Numbered from the stretch's first letter, positions 1-9,258 are shown. The stretch: DNA of 64,000 nucleotides from Geofilum rubicundum JCM 15548 (GCF_000974365.1 NZ_BAZW01000005.1:62001-126000); one strand, 5' to 3'. Program-made: numbers and translations. Notes: a model not told the origin generated them from the letters alone.

Positions 1-1
1 G

Positions 2-2714
2 GGTGGACTTGTTTTATACGACAGAGATACCGGGGAGGCGGAGTGGATCAGGAATTGGGATGCCCATCTTCCGTCGGGCCGCCAGGATTTCATTCGTTCC
101 ATTTGTGAGGATGACCAGGGCCACCTGTGGCTGGCCACAGATGGCGAAGGGGTTTACCGATTTAATCCTGAGACGAGGGCCATGAAAAGCCATCGTCAGG
201 CATTTGGAGATTCTACCACCTTGTCTCACAATAAGGTTTACGTCGCTTTTAAAGACAAGGATGATCATATCTGGTTGGGGACACACAGTGGCTTAAACAG
301 TTATAACCCGGAAACTGATCGCTTTTACCATTTCACGCAGGACGATGGCCTGAGCAACAACATTGTGTATGGCATTATGCAGGACCAGCGTGGCTTTTTG
401 TGGCTGTCGACGGCCAACGGACTTTCACGCTTTGATCCCTCCTCCGGTACGTTTAAGATTTACCTCTCGGGTTTTGAGTTTTCTGATGACGCCTTCTCCA
501 TGAACGAGGAGGGAAAGATTTATGTGGGCGGTTTAAATGGCTTTTTTGCCTTTCATCCCGATAGTCTCAGGGAAAATCGTTTTGTGCCCCCGGTCCGGTT
601 CACCCGTTTACGGTTGAACAATCGGATGGTTGAACCGGGTGAAGTCATTAACGACCGGGTCATCCTGCCTGTCTCCTTGCCGCATCTGGACGAATTGGTT
701 CTACAACATGACGAGAATTTCTTCTCCGTAGAGTTTGCGGCACTATCTTACGCTTCACCACTACAAAATCGCTATTATTTTCGCCTGGATGGTTTGCACA
801 CCCAGTGGATTGAGGCCAGCCACGCTGAGCGCGTGGCCGTTTTCACCTCCCTGCCACCGGGCCGTTATGTGTTGCGTGTCAGAGGTTCAAATGCGGATGG
901 CATTTGGGGCGCCGCCTCCTTACCCATATATATTCGTCCGGCCTTTTATCAAACAGGGTGGTTTAAAGCTTTAATCGTATTGATTTTTACCGGTATCATT
1001 TTTTTGTTGTCCCGGTTGCGGTTGCGGTCCTTAACCCGACAAAAAATAAGGCTTCAACAGACGGTGGATGAAAAGACGGATGCCTTGCAGAGGCAAAACC
1101 GACTGTTGGCAGAGCAACGGGATGAGATTGAGCGGCAAAGTCACCAGGTCATTGAAATGACGCGCATGGTGCATGAGGCCGATGAGCGGAAATTACGGTT
1201 TTTTACCGGAATTTCTCATGAAATCAGGACCCCGCTGACTTTGATTTTGGGTCCCTTGGAACAAATCATTGAAAAGAAACAATTCCCTGCATCCCTGGGA
1301 CCGTCGTTGGAGCGCATTCACAGAAATGCGCAAGGCTTGCTCAAATTGGTATCTCAGCTACTGGATTTTCGAAAGATCGATTCTGGTATGATGCCTTTAG
1401 AGCCCTCCCGGGGTGATATATCAAAATTTATTCATGAGCAAGTGGAATTGTATGCCGAACTTTTTCATGAAAAAGACTTAAGAGTTAAGGTAGATACAAA
1501 TATTCAAAAGTCAGATTGTTATTTTGATCATGACCTGGTAGGAAAGGTTTTTTCAAATATGCTGACCAATGCCATCAAATATTCGCCGGAGGATGGCCCT
1601 ATTTCTATCTCTTTAAGTAGGGGTGATAAACAGGCTAAATCCTTTGTTCAACTTCGGGTTACAGATAGTGGCTCAGGGATACCCGCAGCTGAACAGTCCC
1701 GGATTTTCGAAAGGTTTTACAGGAGTAGAGAGGCCAGAAAGGGGCAGGGTAAGGGGGCAGGTATCGGACTGGCATTTTCCCGTGAATTGGCCCGTTTGCA
1801 TGGGGGGATCTCCTGCTTGAGCATTCTGGTGAAAAAGGCAGTACTTTTGTGTTTCGCCTTCCCTTACAGGAAAAATTGGACGCTGAAATGGACGCTGAAA
1901 TGGACCTGGATGGCCTGCAGATGGCGGATGAGCCTTGTATTAGCCGATCGGATCATGCTACCTTGAAGCGACATGCGTTTACCATCCTGGTTATTGAAGA
2001 TAATCCCGATCTTAGGGGCTTCATCCGGGAGGGATTGGGTCATTTTAATGTAATTGAGGCGGCTGATGGTGAACAGGGCTTGTTGATGGTCGGGGAGCAT
2101 CTGCCCGACTTGATTATATCCGATGTTTTAATGCCTGGTAAAAATGGATTTGAACTGTGTCGCATTGTTAAAGCCGAAGAAGCAACCAGTCACATTCCGG
2201 TATTGCTGCTGACAGCCCTTGGGGCTGTTGAGCATCAAAGAGCTGGTGTGGATTGTGGGGCAGATGATTATATGGTCAAGCCCTTTAATCTTAACATCCT
2301 GGTCGGTAAAGTAAGCAATATCCTTACCGCCCGGGCCCGTTACCGGGAAATGTTGCTCAAAGGGGTGAGCGAACCCGGTGATGAAAGTCGGGTGGTGAAA
2401 AACGCGTTCATTGAGCAGGCGGAGCAATTAATCCTGCGTCATTTGGCACAGACTGGTTTTGGTGTTGAAGATTTAGGCCGGGCCCTCCACATGAGCCGTT
2501 CTACGCTCTATCGGAAAATTTCTTCTTTTACAGGGGTATCTCCTGTGGAATTTGTCAGAAGGGTGCGCTTACGCAAGAGTTGTGAACTTTTGAAGCAAAG
2601 GCCTGATTTATCGATTGGAGAAGTGGCCTGATGGTCGGCTTTGAAGATGCCGACTATTACCGCCAATGCTTTAAAAAGGTTTACGACACAACACCCTCCG
2701 AATATACGAAGTAA
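2..2714 (+). CDS. Hybrid two-component system (HTCS) regulator, 5'-truncated, two one-base frameshifts
   Basis: One-protein sensor/kinase/receiver/AraC regulator; such HTCS proteins sense glycan fragments in the periplasm and activate the adjacent catabolic genes. The frame is open from base 2, so the start lies outside the window. Visible in order: propeller repeats (e.g. 'IWLGTHSGLNSY', 'LWLSTANGLSRF'), a Y_Y_Y domain (about residues 240-305), one membrane helix (about 320-338), HisKA with 'GISHEIRTPL' near 406, HATPase ('NMLTNAIKYS', 'DSGSGIP'), a receiver with 'IISDVLMP', and an AraC HTH. The frame is lost at G1802-1807, where a seventh G would restore 'LHGGDLLLEHSGEKG', and again at about 2629, where one base restores 'MVGFEDADYYRQCFKKVY' up to the stop at 2712-2714. 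Both look like single-base losses. The dehydrogenase genes immediately downstream on the same strand are its likely targets. Confidence 0.9.
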
Positions 2715-2764
2715 AAGAGCTGTATTAGTAGTGTTTCATGATGGGTGAATCATTTGTCCCGTTT

Positions 2765-2777
2765 AATTGAATCAATT
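2765..2777. promoter_or_regulatory. Short palindrome upstream of the dehydrogenase operon
   Basis: AATTGAATCAATT is a perfect 13-base palindrome (6-bp arms, central A) in the 146-bp gap between the HTCS gene and the first dehydrogenase gene. Position and symmetry fit an operator for a dimeric regulator such as the HTCS AraC domain. Palindromes this short are common by chance in A+T-rich spacers, so this is only a candidate. Confidence 0.2.
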
Positions 2778-2860
2778 GTCGGGTTCGTTTACTGTCTTCA
2801 ACAGGTATCTTGCATTCGCAATTTTTGGATCTGTATTTCGAAAAAAAAATCTAGGATATT

Positions 2861-4198
2861 ATGGAAAACAGTAGAAGAGATTTTCTAAAAAAATCTGCCT
2901 TAGGAGCAGCCGGATTTACCATTGCCGGTATGGGTATGAGTTCAAGCAGCTATGCCCGCATAATTGGTGCCAATGACCGCCTGAATATTGGTATTATTGG
3001 ATTGGGCCGTCGACTGGGTGCTTATTATGAGCCCATCGCCATGAAATCGAACAATGTACGTCTGCTTTATTTGTGTGACGTTATGAAGCATCAGCGCGAA
3101 AGAGCTGCTGCTAAATTTGCGGAGCATATAGATTATACGGCGAAGTTGGAGAACGACGTCCGAAAGGTGTTGAGCGATCCGGATGTGGATGCCATTATTA
3201 ATGCCACGCCCGACCACTGGCATGCACCAGGCGCCATAATGGGCGTACAGGCCGGCAAGCACGTCTATGTGGAGAAGCCCGGGAGTCACAATGCCCGCGA
3301 GGGTGAATTGCTGGTGCTGGCTCAAAAGAAATATGGAAAGATTATTCAACTGGGTAACCAACAACGCTCGTCCCTGGAAAGTATCGACATTGTAGGCCAA
3401 ATTCACAAGGGAATTATTGGTACACCCTATAAAGCGGTGGCCTTTTATTCCAATGGACGGGGAGAATCTCCCATTGCCACCAATGCTCCGGTTCCTGAAG
3501 GGTTGGATTGGGAACTGTTTCAAGGCCCTTCACCGCGTAAGGCTTATCAGTACAATACCTGGGATTATAACTGGCATTGGTATGGATGGGATTTTGGAAC
3601 GGCTGAAATGGGGAACAATGCCATTCATGAATTGGACATTGCCCGTTGGGCGCTGCAGGTAGAGCATCCTGAGCTGGTGTCGGTGGAGGCCGACAAGCGT
3701 CACTTCCTGAACGACGGGTGGACCATGTATGACACCATGATGGCCTCCTACTATTATCCCGGAAATAAGGTCATTCAGTGGGATGGAAAGAGTCGCAATG
3801 CCTATAACACCTATGGATCCGATCGTGGAACCGTCATCTTCGGGAGTGAAGGTTCTGTGTTTGTCAACCGTGGCGGTTATAAACTATATGACAGAGGCGG
3901 CAAGTTGATCAGCGAACGACAATCTTCGGATGGCGAAGGTGGCACCGACCTAGGCGGTGGCGGAGGAATGTCCACTTTGCATGTGAACAATTTCTTTAAT
4001 GCCATCAGAGGCAAGGAGCAACAACGTTCGCCCATGGATGAGATGATGAAAAGCACGCATCTGTGTCACTTGGCCAACCTGGCCTACCGGGTGAAAAAGG
4101 ATTTGATCATTGATCCTGTCACCGGAAAAACACAGGACGCTGATGCCTTAAAACTTTGGAGCCGTGAATACGAGCCCGGCTGGGAACCCAAAGTTTAA
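2861..4198 (+). CDS. TAT-exported Gfo/Idh/MocA family oxidoreductase
   Basis: An NAD(P)-dependent sugar or cyclitol dehydrogenase of 445 aa, exported folded. The N-terminus 'SRRDFLKKSALGAAGF' is a twin-arginine signal followed by a small hydrophobic stretch. The Rossmann fold begins at 'LNIGIIGLGRRLG', the family EKP motif is in 'VYVEKPGSHN' (lysine expected in catalysis), and the HxxD-type catalytic pair lies in 'NNAIHELDIARWAL'. Length is normal for the exported Bacteroidetes subgroup. It is the first intact gene after the HTCS regulator and is followed on the same strand by a second dehydrogenase, so a role in periplasmic sugar oxidation is likely. The substrate cannot be read from sequence; glycoside 3-oxidation is a guess from context. 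Confidence 0.88.
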   Translation: MENSRRDFLKKSALGAAGFTIAGMGMSSSSYARIIGANDRLNIGIIGLGRRLGAYYEPIAMKSNNVRLLYLCDVMKHQRERAAAKFAEHIDYTAKLENDVRKVLSDPDVDAIINATPDHWHAPGAIMGVQAGKHVYVEKPGSHNAREGELLVLAQKKYGKIIQLGNQQRSSLESIDIVGQIHKGIIGTPYKAVAFYSNGRGESPIATNAPVPEGLDWELFQGPSPRKAYQYNTWDYNWHWYGWDFGTAEMGNNAIHELDIARWALQVEHPELVSVEADKRHFLNDGWTMYDTMMASYYYPGNKVIQWDGKSRNAYNTYGSDRGTVIFGSEGSVFVNRGGYKLYDRGGKLISERQSSDGEGGTDLGGGGGMSTLHVNNFFNAIRGKEQQRSPMDEMMKSTHLCHLANLAYRVKKDLIIDPVTGKTQDADALKLWSREYEPGWEPKV

Positions 4199-4303
4199 GG
4201 GGAAGCTCTTATATTCTGCCTCACGAAAAAGACGTAAAAAAAGCAGCTTGTTTTTCGTATAGAAAATGGCACCGTCGCTTTTTAAATTAAATAATTGATT
4301 AAA

Positions 4304-6472
4304 ATGAAGTATCTATTTAAAGGATTCTCTTTTTTGTTACTACTGACTTTTGTTTCGTGCCAACAGCAAAAACCGGCCACGGTTTTTACAGGTGCCGAGA
4401 ATGAAGTCAAATTGATTACCCTGGATCCGGGGCATTTCCATGCGGCCTTGATACAAAAGAGAATGTATGATCAGGTGGATTCAGTGGTGCATATCTATGC
4501 GCCAGAGGGACCAGATTTGGATTTGCACATGCAACGCATTGAGGGCTTTAATTCCCGCGAAGCATCGCCCACCAGCTGGCATTCGGAGATTTATGAGGGC
4601 GAGGACTATCTGGAGCGCATGTTGCGCGAGAAAAAGGGCAATGTGGTGGTCCTGGCCGGTAATAACAGCAAGAAGACTTCCTATATCAAACAATCGGTAG
4701 AGGCCGGACTCAATGTCTTGTCTGATAAGCCCATGGTGATTGACGGGGAAAGTTTTGAACAACTCAAAGAGGCGTTTTCGCTGGCCGATCAAAACAACGT
4801 GCTGTTGTATGATGTGATGACAGAGCGTTATGAAATTACCAGTCAGCTCCAGCGCGCCATATCACAGATGCCCGGACTGTTTGGGACTCTGCAAAAGGGA
4901 AGTGCTGATGATCCGGCTGTGGTGAAAAAAAGCATACACCATTTTCGTAAAAATGTGGCTGGTTCCGTGCTTCGTCGCCCTCCATGGTATTTTGACGTTA
5001 ACCAGCAGGGAGAGGGCATCATTGATGTGACCACTCATTTGGTGGATTTAATTCAATGGGTTTGTTTCCCCGATGTGGTGTTGGATTATGAACAGGATGT
5101 GGATGTTTATGGTGCCAGTCGTTGGTCGACCAGCATCACGCGTGACCAGTTTTTGGATGTGACGGGTCTGGATGAGATTCCGGAATACCTGGAGGGCAAC
5201 CTGGACAACCAGGACGTTCTGAATGTATTTGCCAATGGCGAAATGAATTATGCCCTAAAAGGCGTTCATGCAGAAGTCTCCGTCATTTGGGATTTTGAAG
5301 CACCCGAAGGGGGTGGTGACAGCCACTACTCGATGATGAAGGGCTCCTTATCTGATTTAGTGATTCGTCAAGGTCAGGAGGAAGGTTTTGTTCCCATGTT
5401 GTTTTTACAACCTGCCGAAGGTGTTGATGCCAATGAATGGAAGCAGGCGGTTCAACAGGAGTTTGGTCCTTTGGCGGAACTATTTCCAGGTATTGAACTA
5501 ATCGAGAATGGTGAAGCGTTCCGGGTTGAAGTTCCCGATCACTATCGTGTGGGACACGAGGCCCATTTTGGACAGGTGGCTGATAAGTATCTGGATTTCC
5601 TTGTAGAAGGAGAATTGCCAGTCTGGGAAGTGCCCAATATGCTGGCTAAGTATTATACCACCACTACAGCCTTGCAAGTGGCCAGGCAATCACCATTGGT
5701 TCCTGATCCGGGCGTGGTTTCCTATTCATTCAGAGAGCAATTTTCAGAAGACGTGCCAGCCACACTCGATATGATTAAAGAAATGGGTATCACCAATATT
5801 GAGTTCTCTAATTTGTTTGGAAAGAGCGCTGAAGAATTGCGTGCCTTGCTGGATGAGAGAGGGATGGTATGTACTTCCTATGGCGTCAGTTATGACGCCA
5901 TTACAAAGGATGTTCAACGCGTAGCGGATGAGGCATGGACCCTTGGGGCCAAATATGTACGTGTGGCCTACATTCCGTTTGAGGATATCTTTACTCTGGA
6001 AGATGCCCAAAGGACGGTGAGGGACTTTAATGAAGCAGGGAAAGCGCTTCGTGAAAAGGGTCTATACTTTTGCTACCACAACCATGGTTTTGAATTTCGT
6101 CCCCATGAAGATGGTACACTCTTTGATTACATTGTTCAAAACACCCATCCCGACTATGTGAGTTTTGAAATAGACTTATTGTGGACGATGCATCCAGGTG
6201 CTGATCCGGTTGAGCTGCTGAACAAATATCCTGAGCGCTTTCGTTTAATGCATATGAAAGATTTACGCAAAGGGGTTGTGGGTGATTTTTCGGGAAGTAC
6301 GCCCCGTGAAAATGATGTGGTTTTGGGAACCGGACAGGTTGATTTTCCGGCCGTTTTAAAGGCGGCCCAACAAACCAATATCGAGTACTATTATATTGAA
6401 GATGAAAACCCGGATGTGGTGAATCGCATACCGGCAAGCAGGAAGTATGTAATGGGTATTTCTGCTCAGTAA
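4304..6472 (+). CDS. Lipoprotein fusion: Gfo/Idh/MocA-type dehydrogenase plus sugar isomerase/epimerase-like TIM barrel
   Basis: A 722-aa two-domain exported enzyme. I start it at ATG 4304; a TTG nine bases upstream is less likely. The N-terminus is a lipoprotein signal with lipobox 'TFVSC' (Cys19). Residues about 30-460 form a 'putative oxidoreductase' of the Gfo/Idh/MocA type ('VKLITLDPGHFHAAL', 'DKPMVIDGESF', 'VDVTTHLVDLIQW'), ending in the family C-terminus 'LAKYYTTTTALQVAR'. After a linker of about ten residues, 'VVSYSFREQF' opens an AP-endonuclease-2/xylose-isomerase-like TIM barrel (about 470-722) with probable metal ligands in 'NIEFS', 'CYHNHGFEF', 'FEIDLLW', 'LMHMKDL' and 'YYIEDEN'. 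In related loci these are two separately secreted proteins. The linker has no room for a second signal peptide, which argues against an artefactual joining. It probably oxidises a sugar and then cleaves or isomerises the keto product. Confidence 0.85.
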   Translation: MKYLFKGFSFLLLLTFVSCQQQKPATVFTGAENEVKLITLDPGHFHAALIQKRMYDQVDSVVHIYAPEGPDLDLHMQRIEGFNSREASPTSWHSEIYEGEDYLERMLREKKGNVVVLAGNNSKKTSYIKQSVEAGLNVLSDKPMVIDGESFEQLKEAFSLADQNNVLLYDVMTERYEITSQLQRAISQMPGLFGTLQKGSADDPAVVKKSIHHFRKNVAGSVLRRPPWYFDVNQQGEGIIDVTTHLVDLIQWVCFPDVVLDYEQDVDVYGASRWSTSITRDQFLDVTGLDEIPEYLEGNLDNQDVLNVFANGEMNYALKGVHAEVSVIWDFEAPEGGGDSHYSMMKGSLSDLVIRQGQEEGFVPMLFLQPAEGVDANEWKQAVQQEFGPLAELFPGIELIENGEAFRVEVPDHYRVGHEAHFGQVADKYLDFLVEGELPVWEVPNMLAKYYTTTTALQVARQSPLVPDPGVVSYSFREQFSEDVPATLDMIKEMGITNIEFSNLFGKSAEELRALLDERGMVCTSYGVSYDAITKDVQRVADEAWTLGAKYVRVAYIPFEDIFTLEDAQRTVRDFNEAGKALREKGLYFCYHNHGFEFRPHEDGTLFDYIVQNTHPDYVSFEIDLLWTMHPGADPVELLNKYPERFRLMHMKDLRKGVVGDFSGSTPRENDVVLGTGQVDFPAVLKAAQQTNIEYYYIEDENPDVVNRIPASRKYVMGISAQ

Positions 6473-6537
6473 GGACTAAGTATGGGAGTGGGTTAGGCCA
6501 TAAATTCCTATATTTAGCATTGTTTAATTTTTGTAGT

Positions 6538-7425
6538 ATGCAGGTATTTCACTACAGTTGTTTCGCCATGGGCACCCGGTTTAACCTGGTGCTGGAGACT
6601 AAAACTGAAGCTTCTAATGAGGCTTTGAGTGGAGAGGTGGCTGTTATGCTAAAGGAGGAAGAGGCGCGGATGAGCTGTTATATGGAGGAAGCTGAACTTT
6701 CAGTCATCAACCGTAAAGCAGCTCATTCTGCTGTAAAAGTTTCAGATCCTCTGGCCCGGGTTTTCGATGCCTGTGACTATTTTTATCAGGCTACGGATGG
6801 CGCTTTTGATGCTGGTTTGCTGCATCTAACCCGCACTCTGAAATCCGGTGATTTGAGTTTAGAGGAAGCAGCAGTTATGGGTGAAGTAGGGTGGAAGCAG
6901 GTAGATTGGAATCCCAAAACCCGTGAAATCAAGTTTAAAGGTCCCTTAGCCGGGATTGATTTGGGAGGAATTGGTAAAGGCTGGGCGGTTGAAAAAGTGC
7001 GGGATTTTTTACTGGAAAAAGGCGTGGAGATCGCTTTTATCAGTTTTGGAGAAAGCACGGTGGCGACCATTGGTACGCACCCACTGGGCGATTGCTGGCC
7101 CTTGACCATTCACCATCCTGTTTCGCAAGTGTCCATGCTGATTGAGCTTAAGGATGATGCTCTATCCGTTTCCGGATTAAAAGAGAAGGGGGATGCCCAA
7201 ACAAAAGAGGGTGTTCCACATATTATCCGTGCAGCCAATAACACCGTTGTTGAGGAGGATCAATTAATTGTTGTAAAAGCGCCATCTCCTCTTACGGCCG
7301 AAGTATTATCCACGGCCGTGATGGCGGCCAATGAACACCAGCGGGCAGTTATTTTTGACAACTTTCCCGATGTGAGCATCTATGAGTGTGTAACCGGAGA
7401 ACCGGTCTTTAATCGATTATTGTAG
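6538..7425 (+). CDS. apbE: ApbE-like FAD:protein FMN transferase
   Basis: A 295-aa protein of the ApbE family, which transfers FMN from FAD to a Ser/Thr of a target protein. ATG 6538 gives the family-typical N-terminus 'FHYSCFAMGTRF'; a TTG at 6520 would only add six residues. Conserved blocks are 'AMGTRF', 'GAFDAGLL', 'IDLGGIGKGWAV' and 'TAEVLSTAV' (usually TAD in the family). The usual Gly-rich block reads 'FISFGESTVATIGTHP', and the usual His-Ile-Ile-Asp-Pro block reads 'PHIIRAANN', so this belongs to a divergent clade. No signal peptide or lipobox is visible, although ApbE normally acts outside the cytoplasm. It sits inside the dehydrogenase operon, 11 bp before the next gene, which suggests a redox-related role there. 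No flavinylation target is evident in the window. Confidence 0.8.
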   Translation: MQVFHYSCFAMGTRFNLVLETKTEASNEALSGEVAVMLKEEEARMSCYMEEAELSVINRKAAHSAVKVSDPLARVFDACDYFYQATDGAFDAGLLHLTRTLKSGDLSLEEAAVMGEVGWKQVDWNPKTREIKFKGPLAGIDLGGIGKGWAVEKVRDFLLEKGVEIAFISFGESTVATIGTHPLGDCWPLTIHHPVSQVSMLIELKDDALSVSGLKEKGDAQTKEGVPHIIRAANNTVVEEDQLIVVKAPSPLTAEVLSTAVMAANEHQRAVIFDNFPDVSIYECVTGEPVFNRLL

Positions 7426-7436
7426 AATATTTTTAT

Positions 7437-8703
7437 ATGGACAATCAAAGTAGAAGGTCATTTTTGAAGAAGGGATTAGTGGCAGGGGGAGTTATGCTGG
7501 CGCCCGGAACAATGTTGAACAGGATATCGGCGCAAAGCATTTCGCAAAAAGAGAAGGTGAGGATTGGGGTGGTTGGACCAGGTTCTCGTGGGGCGCATCT
7601 GATCAGGCAGATTAATTCGGTGAGCGAAACGGAGAACATGGAAGTGGTGGCCATATGCGATATCTACGAACCAAGCATCAAGAATGCCCTGAGTTTGGTG
7701 CCCAATGCCAAGGTTTTTCGCGATTACCGGTCGCTGCTTGAAATGAAGGATTTGGATGCCATTGTAGTGGCCACCCCTTTGCACGAACATGCCCGTGTTA
7801 CAGTCGATGCCTTGAACAATGGCATTCATGTTTTTTGTGAAAAGGCCATGGCTTTGACGATGGACGACACTTACGCCATGGCAGAAGCGCATTACCGAAC
7901 GGGAAACATTCTTCATATTGGCCATCAGCGCTTGTTCGATCCCAAGTTCCTGAAGGGGATGAATCGCATACATAACGGTGATTTGGGTATGGTCACCCAA
8001 ATCAGGGCCTACTGGCATCGAAACAACAATTGGCGCCGACCGGTGCCTGCCGACCGGCCCGAATTGGAGCGCTTTATCAATTGGCGATTGTACCGGGAGT
8101 ATTCTTTGGGTTTGATGACCGAATTGCATCCCATCATATTCAGGTCGCCAACTGGGCTAAAAAGCTTTGCCCGTAGAGGTGCGTGGCGCTGGCAGCATCA
8201 GTTATTGGAAAGACGGGCGCGAAGTCGAAGACAATGTCGCCCTCATCTATTCCTATGCCGATGGTACGCAGTTTATTTATGACTCCATGATTCAGAATAA
8301 AAAGCATGGTCTGGAAGTCCAGGTATTGGGCGACAAAGGTGCCATTGAACTGGAGACCAACCGATTGTTTTATGAAGAGCAGCCTGCTCCGCCAATGCCG
8401 GCCGGCATCGTTCAATTGATCCAAAATATCAATGAGGGCGTATTTGGAGCAGTGTCATTGGGCAGCTCTTCGTGGGATGCTGAATTGGCCAGCACCTATA
8501 AGGGCGATCCAGTGGTAGCAGAAGACAACACCGACGGCACCTTGGAACAGTTGATTGGTTTTGCCGATTCCGTGAGAGAAGGCAAGCCCGTTCCCGGCCT
8601 TTTTGAACAGGGCTACTATGGCTCCGTCTGGACACTTCTAGGTCAGGACGCCATAGATACCGGTAAAGTAATTACCATGCCCGATAAGCTAACAAAGTTT
8701 TAA
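7437..8703 (+). CDS. TAT-exported Gfo/Idh/MocA family oxidoreductase, two one-base frameshifts
   Basis: The third dehydrogenase of the locus, about 423 aa when repaired. 'SRRSFLKKGLVAGGVML' is a twin-arginine signal, 'VRIGVVGPGSRGAHLI' the dinucleotide-binding turn, and 'VFCEKAMALTMDD' the EK motif (EKA instead of EKP). The frame is lost at about 8127 and again at about 8162. One extra base at each site restores 'MTELASHHIQVANWAKKAL' followed by 'PVEVRGAGSISYWKDG', which runs to the stop at 8703. The restored 'TELASHHIQVANW' carries the catalytic His region. Both lesions are losses in GG or A-run context, like others in this window. The gene lies 11 bp after apbE and belongs to the same operon. 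Confidence 0.85.
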
Positions 8704-8770
8704 GCATCCAAAGTCCTTGATGCCAAAAGCAGAAACCGGCATCAGGCCACAACCTACAAATTTTTATCGT

Positions 8771-9006
8771 ATGAAGAATATTGTGATCCCATATACCGCC
8801 CTAAAGACAGAAATTACCTGGTTTCTTTCTGTCTGGATATTCACCAATTTATTAAACATTTTCGCCATCCTTTTTTACAACACCAAGTGGATAGAATTAA
8901 TCACCTATCAACCCTTGTGATCTTTATTTCCGTGTTGTTATACCTCCTTGTCTCCCTTTTCCGTTTAATCATACACACCATCAAAAAAAGGAGGTCGCAC
9001 CAATAA
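8771..9006 (+). CDS. Small two-helix inner-membrane protein, one-base frameshift
   Basis: A protein of about 79 aa of unknown function, the last gene of the dehydrogenase operon. It begins 'MKNIVIPYTALKTEITWF' and has two hydrophobic helices: 'WFLSVWIFTNLLNIFAIL', then 'VIFISVLLYLLVSLFRLI'. It ends in a basic tail 'KKRRSHQ'. As read, a stop codon occurs at 8918-8920, between the helices; one missing base near 8915 joins them. I recall similar short proteins beside Gfo/Idh genes in other Bacteroidetes, which supports the repair. It could anchor an enzyme or serve a redox complex at the inner membrane, but nothing in the sequence shows a cofactor site. Confidence 0.65.
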
Positions 9007-9052
9007 ATTCTTTCTACGCTTTATGTCAGGAATTTACTTCATTTCCGCCTCT

Positions 9053-9211
9053 GAAAAATCGCGTTAATAAAATCAGATCATTCGACGTTTAAAAATCTGC
9101 GCTGTTTGAGCAAAGCGAGTTTCGCAGGTTTTAGTCGAATGGGCTGATTTTTAGTGATTTTTCGGTAGCGGCGGCCCTTTTTGTTTCCTTTTTGGGGCTG
9201 CAGCCAAAAAG
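9053..9211. repeat. Extended palindromic intergenic element
   Basis: Nested inverted repeats fill the gap between the operon and katG. GAAAAATC (9053) pairs with GATTTTTC (9156-9163). AAAATCAG-AT-CATTCGAC pairs with GTCGAAT-GGG-CTGATTTT. AAAATCTGCG pairs with CGCAGGTTTT around a loop holding CTGTTTGAGCAAAGCGAG. A second stem, CTTTTTGG/CCAAAAAG, follows at 9189-9211. No coding potential is seen. The loop wording resembles dispersed intergenic repeats I recall from Bacteroidetes genomes, so this is probably one copy of a repeated, RNA-folding element. Only one copy is present here. Confidence 0.6.
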
Positions 9212-9258
9212 AAAAATTCAGTGTGGCTTAAACACAAAAAAGAAAATCTATTTTAAAC

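Noticed and set aside
1802-1807. Programmed ribosomal frameshift in the HTCS gene at the G run
   Set aside because: The same kind of one-base loss occurs in many unrelated genes here and no stimulatory structure is evident, so sequencing error is simpler.
2942-3523. Long minus-strand open reading frame opposite the first dehydrogenase gene
   Set aside because: It lies entirely within a gene with clear family motifs, has no recognisable motif and is a complementary-strand shadow.
4223-4258. ACGAAAAA/TTTTTCGT inverted repeat as a terminator between the first two dehydrogenase genes
   Set aside because: The arms are short and A/T-rich with a 20-base loop and no following T-run, so it is probably not a terminator.
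5100-5140. 'YGASRWSTS' in the fusion enzyme as an ApbE flavinylation site
   Set aside because: It lacks the S/T-G-A-S/T pattern and is not in an FMN-binding domain.
7476-8129. 217-codon minus-strand frame opposite the third dehydrogenase
   Set aside because: Composition is unlike a protein (His- and Gln-rich without motifs) and the plus strand carries the conserved gene.
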